Positions 36,614 through 47,700 of a stretch of 64,000 nucleotides of DNA are shown in pieces. Numbering within the stretch: the first letter of the stretch is position 1; each line of letters starts with the position of its first letter. Position numbers and translations under genes: made by a program. This DNA comes from Zooshikella ganghwensis DSM 15267 (GTDB taxonomy: Bacteria > Pseudomonadota > Gammaproteobacteria > Pseudomonadales > Zooshikellaceae): positions 1 through 64,000 of the forward strand of contig NZ_AUAF01000011.1 of assembly GCF_000428585.1 (NCBI RefSeq), read 5' to 3'. Under the pieces are notes generated by a model that had not been told where the DNA came from, searched no databases, and was given only the letters and a program-made list of their open reading frames with translations.

Positions 36614-39436
36614 ATGACTGACTATAAATCGACGCTGAACCTACCTAAAACGAGCTTCCCTATGAAGGCGAACCTGGCGCAACGCGAGCCTCAAATGCTC
36701 AAGCGCTGGTACCAAACAGGGTTGTATCAAAAAATTCGTGAGGTCAGCAAAGGTCGAGATAAATTTATTTTGCATGATGGCCCACCTTACGCCAACGGTG
36801 ATATTCACATTGGTCACTCAGTCAACAAGATACTCAAAGATATTATTATCAAGTCAAAAACCCTATCTGGTTATGATGCACCTTATATACCTGGTTGGGA
36901 CTGCCATGGCTTACCTATTGAGCACAAGGTAGAAGGTAAAGTCGGTCGTGCCGGTACTAAGATAGACCACAAGGCATTTCGCCAAAAGTGTCGTGAATAT
37001 GCCATGAAACAGGTGGAAGGACAGCGTAAGGATTTCAAGCGCTTAGGTGTTTTGGGCGACTGGGATAACCCTTACTTAACAATGGATTACACGTTTGAGG
37101 CGAATATTATTCGTGCTCTGGGGCGTGTAGCTAAAAATGGTCACTTACATAAAGGTGAAAAGCCCGTTTACTGGAGTGTAGTGGGTGGTTCGGCATTGGC
37201 TGAAGCAGAGGTTGAATATCAGGATAAAACTTCGTTTTCAATCGATGTGCGCTTTACGCCAGAGGATATTGAAGCATTTTTGTCTGCCTTTGACCTCAAG
37301 CAAGCACCAGTAGGCAAGGTGTCAACGGTAATCTGGACAACAACCCCTTGGACATTACCTTCTAACCAAGGTATTTCACTTCATCCGGACTTAACCTATG
37401 CCTTGGTTCAAGCCGACTTTGGTCTGGGGCAGGAAGTGATCATGCTGGCTGAGCCAATGGTTGAGTCGGTGATGGCACGTTATGACGTCAGTGATTATCA
37501 AATCATTGGTACTGCTGAAGGTGGCAAACTCGATAAGTTGAGGGTTGAGCATCCTTTCTACGATCGAGTTTCTATGCTGATGATGGCTGATCACGTCACT
37601 ACGGATAGTGGTACAGGTGCTGTTCATACTGCGCCAGATCATGGCCCTGATGACTTCGTAGTGGGACAGCGTTATGGTTTAGGCACACTTAAACTGGTGG
37701 ATGATCACGGTGTATTCAGCGAAAAGGCTGGGCAATTTGCAGGTGAGCACGTTTATAAAGTAGATGAAAAAATTGTTGCTGAACTTGAAGTGCGTGGCGC
37801 ATTGCTGCGTCAAAGTAAGTTGCAGCATAGTTATCCCCACTGCTGGCGAACTAAAACGCCATTGATTTATCGTACGACACCTCAGTGGTTTGTCAGTATG
37901 AATAAGAATGGCTTGTTAGATAAAGCTAAAGCTGCAGTAAAACAGGTGAAGTGGACCCCAGCCTGGGGACAAAATCGCATGGAAGTCATGCTGGAAAGTA
38001 GTCCCGACTGGTGTATTTCTCGGCAACGGACTTGGGGCGTGCCTATCACTTTATTTGTACATAAAGAAACACAGGAATTGCACCCAAATACTGAAGCCCT
38101 CATTGAGCAAGTTGCTCTGAAAGTTGAGCAGCAAGGAATGGATGCTTGGTTTGACTTGGATCCTAAGGAACTTTTGGGCGCTGAGGCAGAGCAATATACC
38201 AAAGTGACGGATACGTTGGATGTCTGGTTCGACTCTGGCGTTACTCATGCGGCTGTGTTAGAGCATAGAGATGAGCTTCGCTTTCCTGCGGACCTTTATT
38301 TAGAAGGCTCAGATCAACATCGTGGCTGGTTTCAATCATCACTGAAGACGGCTATCGCTACTCGTAATGAGCCACCTTATCGTGCAGTACTGACCCATGG
38401 TTTTACGGTTGATGCGCATGGCCGCAAGATGTCTAAGTCATTGGGCAATGTGGTCGCGCCTCAACAAGTGATGAATACGTTAGGTGCAGATATTCTCCGT
38501 CTATGGGTAGCTGCGACGGATTATAGTGGCGAAATGACAGTTTCTGATGAAATCTTAAAGCGTACCGCTGATGCTTATCGTCGTATTCGAAATACAGCAC
38601 GTTTCTTATTGGCTAACCTTAATGGCTTTGATCCTGCTAAAGATTTACTGCCTGTTGATGAGCTATTAGCCCTCGACCGTTGGGCTGTTGATCGTGCTTG
38701 GCAGTTACAGGAAGAAGTCAAAGCGGCCTATGATAACTATCAGTTCATTGCGGTTTATCAGGCGATTCACCATTTTTGCAGCCTAGACTTAGGTAGCTTT
38801 TATCTGGATGTTATCAAAGATCGTCAATACACCACGCAAGCGGATAGTTTGCCTCGGCGTAGTTGCCAGTCTGCGATGTACCATATTGCTGAAGCCTTTG
38901 TGCGTTGGGTTGCACCAATCCTGAGCTTCACTGCAGAGGAGATTTGGGAAGCCTTACCCGGTGAACATACTGAGTCAGTATTGTTTTCAACCTGGTATCA
39001 GGGGCTACAACCTTTACCAGAAAGTAGCGAAATGGGTGCTAGCTATTGGCGTACCATTCAGGACGTTAAGCAAGTTGTTAACAAAGCACTGGAAAATGCG
39101 CGTGTCGAAGGCTTAATTGGTGGAAGCTTAGCCGCTGAAGTTGAGCTTTACTGCTCACCTGACCTTAAGGCTGAATTGAGCAAACTAGGTGATGAGCTAC
39201 GCTTTGCCTTGATTACATCATCAGCCACACTGCTAGACATTGATAGTGCTCCCGCAGATGCAGTTGCCACTGAGTTTGATGGCTTATCTGTTGTTGTTAA
39301 GTCTTCAGCACATAATAAGTGTGTTCGCTGCTGGCATCAGCGAGAAGATGTGGGCCATCATCATGAACACCCTGAGCTTTGTGGTCGATGTGTAGACAAT
39401 GTCACAGGCAGAGGTGAACATAGACAGTACTGTTGA
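36614..39436 (+). CDS. ileS: Isoleucyl-tRNA synthetase
   Basis: Charges tRNA-Ile with isoleucine, with editing of valine. Class I signatures are HIGH at 65-68 ([10 protein letters not shown]) and KMSKS at 605-609. The editing domain holds [11 protein letters not shown] and the aspartate-bearing [17 protein letters not shown]. The C-terminus carries a zinc-binding CVRCWHQ ... CGRC arrangement. 940 residues is the normal bacterial length. The sequence belongs to the eubacterial type typical of proteobacteria. Confidence 0.97.
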   Translation: MTDYKSTLNLPKTSFPMKANLAQREPQMLKRWYQTGLYQKIREVSKGRDKFILHDGPPYANGDIHIGHSVNKILKDIIIKSKTLSGYDAPYIPGWDCHGLPIEHKVEGKVGRAGTKIDHKAFRQKCREYAMKQVEGQRKDFKRLGVLGDWDNPYLTMDYTFEANIIRALGRVAKNGHLHKGEKPVYWSVVGGSALAEAEVEYQDKTSFSIDVRFTPEDIEAFLSAFDLKQAPVGKVSTVIWTTTPWTLPSNQGISLHPDLTYALVQADFGLGQEVIMLAEPMVESVMARYDVSDYQIIGTAEGGKLDKLRVEHPFYDRVSMLMMADHVTTDSGTGAVHTAPDHGPDDFVVGQRYGLGTLKLVDDHGVFSEKAGQFAGEHVYKVDEKIVAELEVRGALLRQSKLQHSYPHCWRTKTPLIYRTTPQWFVSMNKNGLLDKAKAAVKQVKWTPAWGQNRMEVMLESSPDWCISRQRTWGVPITLFVHKETQELHPNTEALIEQVALKVEQQGMDAWFDLDPKELLGAEAEQYTKVTDTLDVWFDSGVTHAAVLEHRDELRFPADLYLEGSDQHRGWFQSSLKTAIATRNEPPYRAVLTHGFTVDAHGRKMSKSLGNVVAPQQVMNTLGADILRLWVAATDYSGEMTVSDEILKRTADAYRRIRNTARFLLANLNGFDPAKDLLPVDELLALDRWAVDRAWQLQEEVKAAYDNYQFIAVYQAIHHFCSLDLGSFYLDVIKDRQYTTQADSLPRRSCQSAMYHIAEAFVRWVAPILSFTAEEIWEALPGEHTESVLFSTWYQGLQPLPESSEMGASYWRTIQDVKQVVNKALENARVEGLIGGSLAAEVELYCSPDLKAELSKLGDELRFALITSSATLLDIDSAPADAVATEFDGLSVVVKSSAHNKCVRCWHQREDVGHHHEHPELCGRCVDNVTGRGEHRQYC

Positions 39437-39485
39437 TCTCAGCATTGAGACGTGGTTTTTTGTATAAGTTGTTTACGCATAAAAT

Positions 39486-39517
39486 GGGGCTTTCTCCTAA
39501 AGGAGAGCCCCTTTTTT
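39486..39517 (+). terminator. Terminator after ileS
   Basis: GGGGCT (39486-39491), bulge TT, CTCCT pairs with AGGAG and AGCCCC (39501-39511), then six T's. It lies between ileS and lspA, which suggests partial attenuation or a separate lspA promoter. Confidence 0.8.
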
Positions 39518-39550
39518 ACTTAAGTACGATGACTTAGGACTAGACGAATA

Positions 39551-40060
39551 ATGGAGCAAGCATTGAATCCAGAAAAAGCAGAACAGGTAGAAAAAGGTAT
39601 GCTGCACTGGTTGTGGCTATCTGTCTTGGTCATCATTTTGGACCAAGCATCAAAAGTATTTGTACAGAGTCAGCTGGAAATGCATGAGTTTGTCCCAGTG
39701 TTACCTGTATTTGGGTTTACCTTAGCCTATAACACAGGTGCAGCCTTTAGCTTTTTGAGTGAAGCTTCTGGCTGGCAGCGTTGGTTTTTTAGTCTAATTG
39801 CTGTGGGGGTTAGTGCAATTCTGGTTTTTTGGCTTAAGCAGTTACCTAAAAATGATCGTTGGCAAGCGGTTGCTTTCGCGCTTTTGTTAGGCGGTGCGCT
39901 TGGGAATTTATATGATCGTTTGGTGCTAGGGCATGTAGTTGATTTTTTGCTTGTGCATTGGGAAAACCATATGTTTCCTGCGTTTAATATTGCAGATAGT
40001 GCTATTACTATTGGCGCATTTATGTTGATTATTGACTTATTTCGTAAGCCCTCACGCTAA
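39551..40060 (+). CDS. lspA: Lipoprotein signal peptidase
   Basis: Inner-membrane aspartic protease that removes signal peptides from prolipoproteins. Four hydrophobic helices are seen over 169 residues. Catalytic aspartates are Asp131 in YDRLVLGHVVDF and Asp149 in FNIADS. The conserved NTGAAFSFL lies at 61-69. It is placed after ileS as in most proteobacteria. The TolC-type lipoprotein at 17301 would be one of its substrates. Confidence 0.96.
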   Translation: MEQALNPEKAEQVEKGMLHWLWLSVLVIILDQASKVFVQSQLEMHEFVPVLPVFGFTLAYNTGAAFSFLSEASGWQRWFFSLIAVGVSAILVFWLKQLPKNDRWQAVAFALLLGGALGNLYDRLVLGHVVDFLLVHWENHMFPAFNIADSAITIGAFMLIIDLFRKPSR

Positions 40061-40076
40061 GAAAGGAAAAGTGTAG

Positions 40077-40580
40077 ATGACAACATCTGGTCGTGAAATA
40101 AATGAAGAGGTCTCGGCTATCAGTGGTGTGGTAAACCGAATCGGTAGCCATAGCGTTGTTGAGCTGCACTTTGCCCTTAAGCTAGAAGATGGCTCAGTAG
40201 TGGATTCCACATTTGAAAAGCAACCTGCCAAATTTACAATGGGAGATGGTAACTTACTACCAGGGTTTGAGCAGGCATTATTAGGTTTGCCTGAAGGGGT
40301 TCGACAAGAGCTGCTCATAAAGCCTGAGCAAGGTTTTGGTATGCCTAACCCTAATAATGTGCAAAAAATAAAGAAAGAACAGTTTGCACAAGACATGGAA
40401 TTAACTGAAGGGCTGATGGTGTCATTTGCAGATGCCAATAAAGCTGAATTACCTGGGGTAATTAAGACATTTGATGAGCAGTGGGTGTGGGTTGATTTTA
40501 ATCACCCGTTAGCAGGTAAAACCCTTACTTTTGATGTGCAGATCATTGCTGTGCACCCAGCAGACAAAGTGAGTGACTAG
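40077..40580 (+). CDS. fkpB: FKBP-type peptidyl-prolyl isomerase FkpB/SlpA-like
   Basis: SlpA-type prolyl isomerase and chaperone. Features are [19 protein letters not shown], the [16 protein letters not shown] loop and [18 protein letters not shown], with the inserted-in-flap domain near 80-130 ([15 protein letters not shown]) and the return [14 protein letters not shown]. 167 residues, slightly longer than E. coli FkpB because of an N-terminal extension of about 20. It sits between lspA and ispH, the standard order, and the next start follows its stop by two bases. Confidence 0.93.
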   Translation: MTTSGREINEEVSAISGVVNRIGSHSVVELHFALKLEDGSVVDSTFEKQPAKFTMGDGNLLPGFEQALLGLPEGVRQELLIKPEQGFGMPNPNNVQKIKKEQFAQDMELTEGLMVSFADANKAELPGVIKTFDEQWVWVDFNHPLAGKTLTFDVQIIAVHPADKVSD

Positions 40581-40582
40581 CC

Positions 40583-41545
40583 ATGACTTTTTCAGTGAAA
40601 TTAGCCAATCCTCGCGGCTTTTGTGCAGGTGTTGATCGTGCTATAGCTATTGTTAACAGAGCCTTAGAGTTGTTTGAGCCACCAATCTATGTACGTCATG
40701 AAGTTGTACACAATAAGTTTGTGGTAGATGATTTACGTAACCGGGGAGCAGTTTTTGTTGATGAACTGGATGAAGTTCCTGATAGCATGATTGTTATTTT
40801 TAGTGCACACGGTGTATCCAAAGCTGTTCAGCAACAAGCAAAAGATAGAGGCTTAAAAGTTTTTGATGCTACTTGTCCATTAGTCACAAAAGTCCACATG
40901 GAAGTAGCTCGTTATAGTCGGGATGGTTATGAGTGTGTATTGATAGGACACAATGGGCATCCTGAAGTTGAAGGGACAATGGGCCAGTTTGATCACAGTT
41001 TTGGTGGCCGTATTTACTTAGTTGAAAACGAAAAAGACGTTGAAAAGTTACAGATTGATAATCCAGGAAAGCTAGCTTATGTAACCCAAACAACGCTTTC
41101 GATGGATGATACTGCTAAGGTTATTGATGCATTACGAGACCGGTTCCCATCAATTAAAGGTCCCCGTAAAGATGATATTTGCTATGCCACCCAAAATCGC
41201 CAAGATGCAGTAAAAAGCCTTGCTAGTGATTGCGACTTAGTTTTGGTAGTAGGTTCACCTAATAGCTCTAATTCTAATCGGCTACGAGAACTTGCAGAAC
41301 GAATGGGAGCTCAGGCCTACCTTATTGATACCGCAGATGAAATTAGTGAGCACTGGCTGAAGGGTAAGTCATCAGTGGGTATTACTGCGGGGGCATCAGC
41401 CCCTGAAATACTGGTAAAAAATGTTATTGAGCGACTGCAAGCTCTTGGCGCAAAAGAAGCCCCCAATGAATTAAAAGGCAGAGAGGAAAATGTAGTTTTT
41501 TCAATGCCTAGAGAGCTTAGAGTAAAAACGATAGAAAATACCTAA
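40583..41545 (+). CDS. ispH: 4-hydroxy-3-methylbut-2-enyl diphosphate reductase
   Basis: Last step of the MEP isoprenoid pathway: an iron-sulfur enzyme that gives isopentenyl and dimethylallyl diphosphate. The three cluster cysteines lie in [10 protein letters not shown] (Cys14), [10 protein letters not shown] (Cys98) and [11 protein letters not shown]. Substrate-binding [23 protein letters not shown] and [10 protein letters not shown] are present. 320 residues is typical. It shares the pathway output with ispB in this window. Confidence 0.96.
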   Translation: MTFSVKLANPRGFCAGVDRAIAIVNRALELFEPPIYVRHEVVHNKFVVDDLRNRGAVFVDELDEVPDSMIVIFSAHGVSKAVQQQAKDRGLKVFDATCPLVTKVHMEVARYSRDGYECVLIGHNGHPEVEGTMGQFDHSFGGRIYLVENEKDVEKLQIDNPGKLAYVTQTTLSMDDTAKVIDALRDRFPSIKGPRKDDICYATQNRQDAVKSLASDCDLVLVVGSPNSSNSNRLRELAERMGAQAYLIDTADEISEHWLKGKSSVGITAGASAPEILVKNVIERLQALGAKEAPNELKGREENVVFSMPRELRVKTIENT

Positions 41546-42247
41546 TGACTTTTGCTGCAGAAGACCATCCTTGGTCTCTGCTGCATATGGTTTTCTCAAC
41601 ACTTCCTTTACAACCTCACTCAAGTACAGCAAACCCACTTTTTGCAATTACCCAATTACAAGTCAAAGGCAGGGATAACCTGCGTTAAACTGTTTGCTAC
41701 CAAGGTACGGTAACCAAGTCCCCAAGGAAAAATTTACCGCGTATTAAACGGGAACTATAAATACTATGGAAAAAGGTCATTTATCGCTAGATTACCCTGC
41801 CAAAAAGCCATTCGCACAGAAAAAAGTTTAAGAAAACATTTCATTTATAGTGGAAGAAGATCTATCGGATTTAGATTGTTGCTCTATTTCTCAAAAATAA
41901 GATTTGTACTAAATAAAAAATAGCTTTCTTTTAAGTTTATGAAACTGGTTTTCCGTTAATGTTAAAAAAAATGCCGCTTATCTTCAGATAAGATTTTATA
42001 AAGAGGAACCTTTTGGTAATTATTTTGTGCCTTTTATCTATGATTTTTGATTAACTTTATGATTTGTATAGATAATGTGATTATTTCTTTTTGATATAAA
42101 TTATTAATTGCTTAGATTCTGCTTTTATTTATTGTTAGTTCAGTCCTGAAAATTGATTGATTATCGATCGATAGCCTTTCTATAACATATTTCCTGCTTC
42201 AATCTATACTGTGTGAATGATGATGTTCTGCAAAGAAGTAAGAATAT
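41546..42247. other. Long gene-free stretch between ispH and minor pilin operon 1
   Basis: This 702-bp AT-rich stretch is the longest non-coding gap in the window. It starts with a terminator-like hairpin (41557-41581). No ORF, tRNA or repeat was recognised in the rest. It should hold the pilus operon promoter; I saw no clear sigma-54 GG-N10-GC pair. Confidence 0.5.
41557..41588 (+). terminator. Probable terminator after ispH
   Basis: GCAG-A-AGACCA (41557-41567) pairs with TGGTCT-CTGC (41572-41581), 10 bp with one bulge and a TCCT loop. The T-run after it is weak. Confidence 0.55.
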
Positions 42248-42751
42248 ATGTTCAAAAAAAATAATGGATTTACCTTAATTGAGTTGCTAGTTACTGTCAC
42301 TGTACTAGGTATCATCCTTGCTATTGCTGTTCCTTCTTTTGATGCAATGATTAGGAATTACAGACTGCAAAGTGCGACGAGTCAGCTAGTCGACAGCATT
42401 AATTTAGCCAGAAATACTGCGCTTAGTAGCAATCAAGTAATAACAATTGAGGCTTCAGGAACTGGAACCGATCAAAGCTGGAATAATGGTTGGGTAATAA
42501 GTAGAGGCACAGAGGAAGTTCGTGTTTTCGAAGAGGTTGCGGGTGCTACGGTAAATGCAACCACAACTACGACATCAACTTCAGGTACATCTGGAACACC
42601 TTCAACCACTACAACAAATATTACTGAAATAGCATTTGCAGGAAATGGTAGATTAAGTGCACCGAATACTGGTGCTGCGTTTACAGTAACTGTTGGCACA
42701 GAAAACCGTACTGTAAATGTGAATTTATCAGGGCAAACGCGAGTACGTTAA
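42248..42751 (+). CDS. Type IV minor pilin FimT/FimU-like (operon 1)
   Basis: GspH/FimT family pseudopilin. The leader MFKKNNG is followed by FTLIELLVTVTVLGIILAIA, with the prepilin peptidase site G/F and Glu5. The 167-residue protein has a Thr/Ser-rich run (TTTTTSTSGTSGTPSTTTT) near 115-135, probably a flexible loop. First gene of an operon with pilV, pilW, pilX and pilY1 directly downstream of ispH, the location of fimU-pilVWXY1 in Pseudomonas. Minor pilins prime assembly of type IV pili and carry PilY1 to the tip. Confidence 0.88.
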   Translation: MFKKNNGFTLIELLVTVTVLGIILAIAVPSFDAMIRNYRLQSATSQLVDSINLARNTALSSNQVITIEASGTGTDQSWNNGWVISRGTEEVRVFEEVAGATVNATTTTTSTSGTSGTPSTTTTNITEIAFAGNGRLSAPNTGAAFTVTVGTENRTVNVNLSGQTRVR

Positions 42752-42801
42752 ATAGTTAATTTGGACTGATAAAAGTTACCAAGTGTTATTGGATTATTAA
42801 C

Positions 42802-43425
42802 ATGAAAATAAACGTTAGAGGAATTTCGCTAATAGAAGTGTTAATCACTATTTTAGTGATTGGCATTGGTTTGCTCGGGTTGGCAGGATTGCAGTCTGTA
42901 TCCATGAAAAATACTTATCAAGCTTCTCAACGTTCACAGGCTATGTGGTTAGCGCAAGAAATAGCAGAAAGAATGCGTGCAAATCCAGCAGGGAAAGAAG
43001 CTGGATTTTATAGTACTACGGGCACTACAAATAAGTTTGGTGCTAGAACACCTAATAACTCCACAAAGTGTGGAACAAAACCAACCAAAATGTGTAGCGC
43101 ATACTCTAACAATGGAGCGGGTTTTGCTACGACAGCTGCTGCAACAGATTGTTCTGCTGAAGAAATGGCAAGCTACGATGCGTGGGAACTAATGTGTGGT
43201 CAATCCTATACTGAGAAAACAGTGAATTCTTCTGTCATTGATACGTTACCCGAGTTAACAGCGACAATTACATGTGCTGATGCAGATACTGGGGATACTC
43301 TTCCTTGTTCGGCTGGTTCTGATATTAATATTAATCTTCGTTGGTTTTCTACTCAGCGTCTTGGAACCGATGCTGATGCACCTGTGCAAGATGATAATAA
43401 TGTTAATTTAAAAGTGAGACTCTAA
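42802..43425 (+). CDS. pilV: Minor pilin PilV (operon 1)
   Basis: Leader MKINVRG, then ISLIEVLITILVIGIGLLGLAG with Glu5, the characteristic PilV start. SQRSQAMWLAQEIAERMRANP follows, typical of the family. Four or more cysteines lie in the globular part (KCGTKPTKMC region). 207 residues. One base separates its stop from the next start, so translation is coupled. Confidence 0.9.
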   Translation: MKINVRGISLIEVLITILVIGIGLLGLAGLQSVSMKNTYQASQRSQAMWLAQEIAERMRANPAGKEAGFYSTTGTTNKFGARTPNNSTKCGTKPTKMCSAYSNNGAGFATTAAATDCSAEEMASYDAWELMCGQSYTEKTVNSSVIDTLPELTATITCADADTGDTLPCSAGSDININLRWFSTQRLGTDADAPVQDDNNVNLKVRL

Positions 43426-43426
43426 T

Positions 43427-44206
43427 ATGTTTGCGAATAAACAGAAAGGATTATCGCTAATCGAGTTAATGATCGCTTTAGTATTAGGTCTTTTATTAGT
43501 GGCAGGAGTCATTCAGATATTTTTAGGTACCTCCCAAACCTATCGCTTAACGGGTGATATTGCACGTGTACAAGAAAATGCCAGATTCGCATTAGATATT
43601 TTGGCGAGAGATATTCGCATGGCAGGTTACAGTGACCCGGATAAAGGTGAAATTTTACCTTTTTTTGCAGTAGATTCAGCGGATTGTCCTGAAAATGACG
43701 ATAATAACTGCTCAACGAATGCCGATGATGTAAATAACTCAGATCGTCTAGCAGTAGTGTTTGATCCAATCAATAACGCAGATTGTATAGGAAATGGTGT
43801 TGATGCCGATGATGTAATTATTAACCTCTATTATATTGATGAAGAAGATGGAATTGCGAGCCTATATTGTCGAGGTTGGAATAGAACAGATAGTGCATGG
43901 GTCAGTACACCTCAGCCACTTGTGGATGGTATTGAACGAATGCAAGTTCTTTATGGTGTAACTAATACAGCAGGCAATGCTATTCAGCAATATGTTAATA
44001 GAAATGATGTCACTGATTGGACCAAAGTAAGAGCAGTGCGTGTCGGTTTGTTAGTCAGCACGGGTGCTTTACGAGGATCAATAGAATCGAAAAGTAGAAG
44101 CTATACAGTATTAGACAGTGGAAAAATTGATATTAATGATAATATTCCTCGTTACATTTATACAACGACGGTGGTGATTAATAACTCTTCATCAGACTTT
44201 CTTTAG
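43427..44206 (+). CDS. pilW: Minor pilin PilW (operon 1)
   Basis: Leader MFANKQKG, then LSLIELMIALVLGLLLVAG with Glu5. VQENARFALDILARDIRMAGYS is a hallmark of PilW. An Asp/Asn-rich acidic middle (DCPENDDNNC) and a C-terminal VRVGLLVST segment are present. 259 residues. It belongs to the pilV-pilW-pilX-pilY1 set. Confidence 0.9.
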   Translation: MFANKQKGLSLIELMIALVLGLLLVAGVIQIFLGTSQTYRLTGDIARVQENARFALDILARDIRMAGYSDPDKGEILPFFAVDSADCPENDDNNCSTNADDVNNSDRLAVVFDPINNADCIGNGVDADDVIINLYYIDEEDGIASLYCRGWNRTDSAWVSTPQPLVDGIERMQVLYGVTNTAGNAIQQYVNRNDVTDWTKVRAVRVGLLVSTGALRGSIESKSRSYTVLDSGKIDINDNIPRYIYTTTVVINNSSSDFL

Positions 44207-44216
44207 GAGTAATAAA

Positions 44217-44690
44217 GTGATGGAAAAACAAAAAGGCTCGGCATTAATTGTTAGTCTGATTATATTAATTATTTTAACAGTTATTGGGTTTTCTGCTTCA
44301 AGAACAACAGTTTTAGAAGAGAGAATGGCTTCAAACTCACAAAACAAACTTAAGGTTTATCAGCTTGGTATTTCTGAGCTTAATGCTCAATTTGTAGGAA
44401 TGCGCTCTGATCCTAGTGAGTTAGTAAAAGCGATTAAGAGTAAAGGTACCCCTCAAACTCAAACAGCAAAAGTTGAGGATAAAGTAACAGTGGGTGCTAC
44501 AGATAAAAAAGTTTCTGAGGTTGATACAGAATTAACTTATATATCTGATGCAAGTATTCCTGATGGAGAGGATTTACCTGAAACAAGAGCCTATCGTTAT
44601 CATCTTGATACAGAAGTTGAAGTAATCAATGCAAATGTACAAACTGACCAAACACTGGGTTTTCAGTATGAAATTAGAACTGGTGGATAG
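44217..44690 (+). CDS. pilX: Minor pilin PilX (operon 1)
   Basis: Leader MMEKQKG, then SALIVSLIILIILTVIG. The fifth residue is not Glu, as usual for PilX-type pilins, which sit at the tip. The RTTVLEERMASNSQNKLKVYQL segment is typical. The GTG at 44217 and the ATG at 44220 share the same AGGAG; either gives the same mature protein. 157 to 158 residues. It is small, with a short beta domain. Confidence 0.88.
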   Translation: MMEKQKGSALIVSLIILIILTVIGFSASRTTVLEERMASNSQNKLKVYQLGISELNAQFVGMRSDPSELVKAIKSKGTPQTQTAKVEDKVTVGATDKKVSEVDTELTYISDASIPDGEDLPETRAYRYHLDTEVEVINANVQTDQTLGFQYEIRTGG

Positions 44691-44711
44691 TAGTCATAAA
44701 GGATTTTAACT

Positions 44712-47700
44712 ATGAAGAAGTTATTATGTACCCCTTTACTTTTTTTATCATTGTTTGTGATAGCTGATGATACGGAAATATTTACGTATACTGCTGAAAC
44801 TCCAGATGATGAAAGTAAGTCAAATGTACTATTTATGCTAGATAATTCTGGAAGTATGAGAGGTAGTAGGTTAACTCAGCTTAAAACGGCTACTACAAAT
44901 ATTATTAATAAGCAGAAAGATGGTAGTGTAAATGTTGGTTTAATGATTTTTAATACTGATAGTGGTGGTAAAATTTATAAACCAGTAAAAGAATTAACAG
45001 CTAGTTATAAAACTGAGCTAGTGAATGCAGTTAATGCGTTAAGAGCTACTACTTGGACACCATTATCTGAAACTTTATACGAAGCATATTTATATTATAA
45101 TGGAAAAAAACCTGAGTTTGGTGGAAGTTATACGGGTGTTTCTGGCGTACTAAATAGTAGTGGTAACTATGTCAGCCCAATCAAACATAAAGGTGTTTGT
45201 GGAGTATCCAACAGTATTATACTATTCACTGATGGTGCTCCAACCCAGGATACTGAAGCAAATGATGAGATTGAGAAGCTTATAAAACCTATTCCTAATT
45301 CAGATTACCCTGCTAAAAAGACAGGGCTTAATAAATTAGCCAAAAAATGTAGTAAGAAATCGTGCCTTGATGAGCTAGGTTGGTACCTTGGTCGTCAAGA
45401 CAATAGCGCCTCTGTTGAAGGTGTCCAAAAGATCCCTGTACATACTATAGCTGCATTTGGTATAACAGAGACTTCTACTGAAGGAAGATTATTAAAAAGT
45501 ACTGCAGAGTACTCTGAAGGAACATTTGCTTTAGCGAGTTCTACATCCGAAATAGAAGCAGCTTTTAGTTCGGCATTAGTCTCTATTAAAGAAGAAACTT
45601 CCACATTTGTAACACCCTCAGTATCTTTAGATTATTTTAATCCTCTGCAACATAATAATGAGCAGTATTATGTTATGTTTAAAGCAAGTAAAAATGCTGA
45701 TTGGGGAGGTAATTTAAAAAAATACAAACTAGTAAATGGTATTTTAACAGATCAAACTTTTACTGGGGATGAGTCAAGTGTCACAGCAGCAAACTCCATT
45801 CTTGTAGATGGAAAAATAAAGGATACAGCACGTAGCTTTTGGACTAGTACAAGTGGTGATCCTGATGGAAATGATGTAACAAAAGGAGGGATGATTAGTG
45901 TACTGCCAACTAGCCGAACACTATACACCAATGTCACTACTGCAGAAATAAATGTAAGTGCAAATAAAATAGTTGCCGATAACTCAAATTTGGTGAGTCA
46001 GTTTGGTCCAGGAATTGACACTATTGATCAAGTTAATGAAGTTGTTAATTGGTTAAATACAAGTAAGAAAATAGGTGACCCACTACATACAAGTCCAACC
46101 GTGATTACTTATTTTACGGAAGAAACTACAACTGGCTCTACAACGATAAAAAACTATGACTCGACTGTTTTCTTTGGAACAAATCAAGGCTTTTTACATG
46201 CAGTTGATACGAAAACAGGTATCGAAAAGTTTGCATTTATTCCAAGTAAGCACTTGAAAAATATTGTAGCTTATAAAAATGCAACGTCAGGAAAAGTATA
46301 TGGTTTAGATGGGCCAATTACCCCATGGGTTAATGATGGAAATGGAAATGGAAAAATTGTTACAACTATTAATGGAAATACTGCTGATACTGACTCTTCA
46401 ACTTCTCCTGCAACCACTGACTTTGCTTATTTGTATGTGGGAGAACGACGTGGTGGAAGAAGCTACTATGCTTTAGATGTTACAAACCGTTCGGCACCAA
46501 CATTAAAATGGACTATCAGTGGTGGTGGAACAACAGGGGATTTTTCTGAGCTTGGTCAAACTTGGTCAAAACCAAGCTTAGCAAAAGTTAAATTAAATGG
46601 AGTCGTCAAGGATGTTCTATTTTTTGCTGGCGGATATGACCCTGCAAACGATGTTGGAGATCCTGCCACTCATAAGCTAAATAATGTTGATTCAGCTGGG
46701 GCTTCGACATCAAAAAGCTCAATGGGAAGAGCTATTTATATGGTTGACGCTAAAACAGGAGATCGTTTATGGTGGGCGTCAAGTACAGCAACGGCTACAA
46801 ATGGACTTCAACTGTCAGAAATGAAATATAGTATACCTGCTGATTTAACCGCTTTTGATATTGATGGTGATCAGCTTGCAGATCGGATTTTTGTTGTTGA
46901 TATTGCAGGTCAGCTATGGCGCTTTGATCTTAATCATGAAAACTCGGGCGTGAGTGATTTTGCTACAGGTGGAATTATTGCTAAATTTTCAGGAGATGAT
47001 TCTCCAAATTCACGGCATTTTTTCAATGCGCCTAGTGTCGCTTTAATGAGAGAAAGAGGACAAAAGGAGTATTTGGCAATAGCTGTTGGTTCTGGTGTTA
47101 GATCAAATCCTTTGAATGAAGTAATTCAAGATAAGTTTTTTTTAATAAAAGACTATAATGTGTACTCTTCTCCTCCTGCGAGCAGTTCTGGTACCTCAAC
47201 AAGTCCTGACTATTCATATGTTGGTTCTGAGGTTATTAAAGAAAGTAACTTATATGATGCCACAGCAAATAATGTAGCTGCATTAGTTTCTAGTTATGAA
47301 GGGCTATCTGATTCTGATAAAGCAGATTCGAGTAATACAACTGTTCAGAAGTATAATTCGTTAAGTAAGTATGGATGGTATATAAATGTTCATGATTTAA
47401 ATGATACTGCTGATGTTAAGGGCGAAAAAGTTTTGGCAAAAGCTTCAATAACTTCAGGGGTTATCTTTTTCACGACTTATCAGCCAAATGTAGTTGTTCC
47501 GTCCAACCCATGTGAACCAACTACAGGTAAAGCTCGAATGTATGCGATAAGTATAAAAGATGCGGCAACGCCTGCTAGTTTGATTAGTGATCCCACCCAA
47601 AGGTCTAAAAGGCATATAGTACTTTCGACGACGGGTATTCCTGGACGTCCTGCAGTTCTTCAACAGCCTGGTGGTACAAGTGGTGGTTCATCAGGTGGTA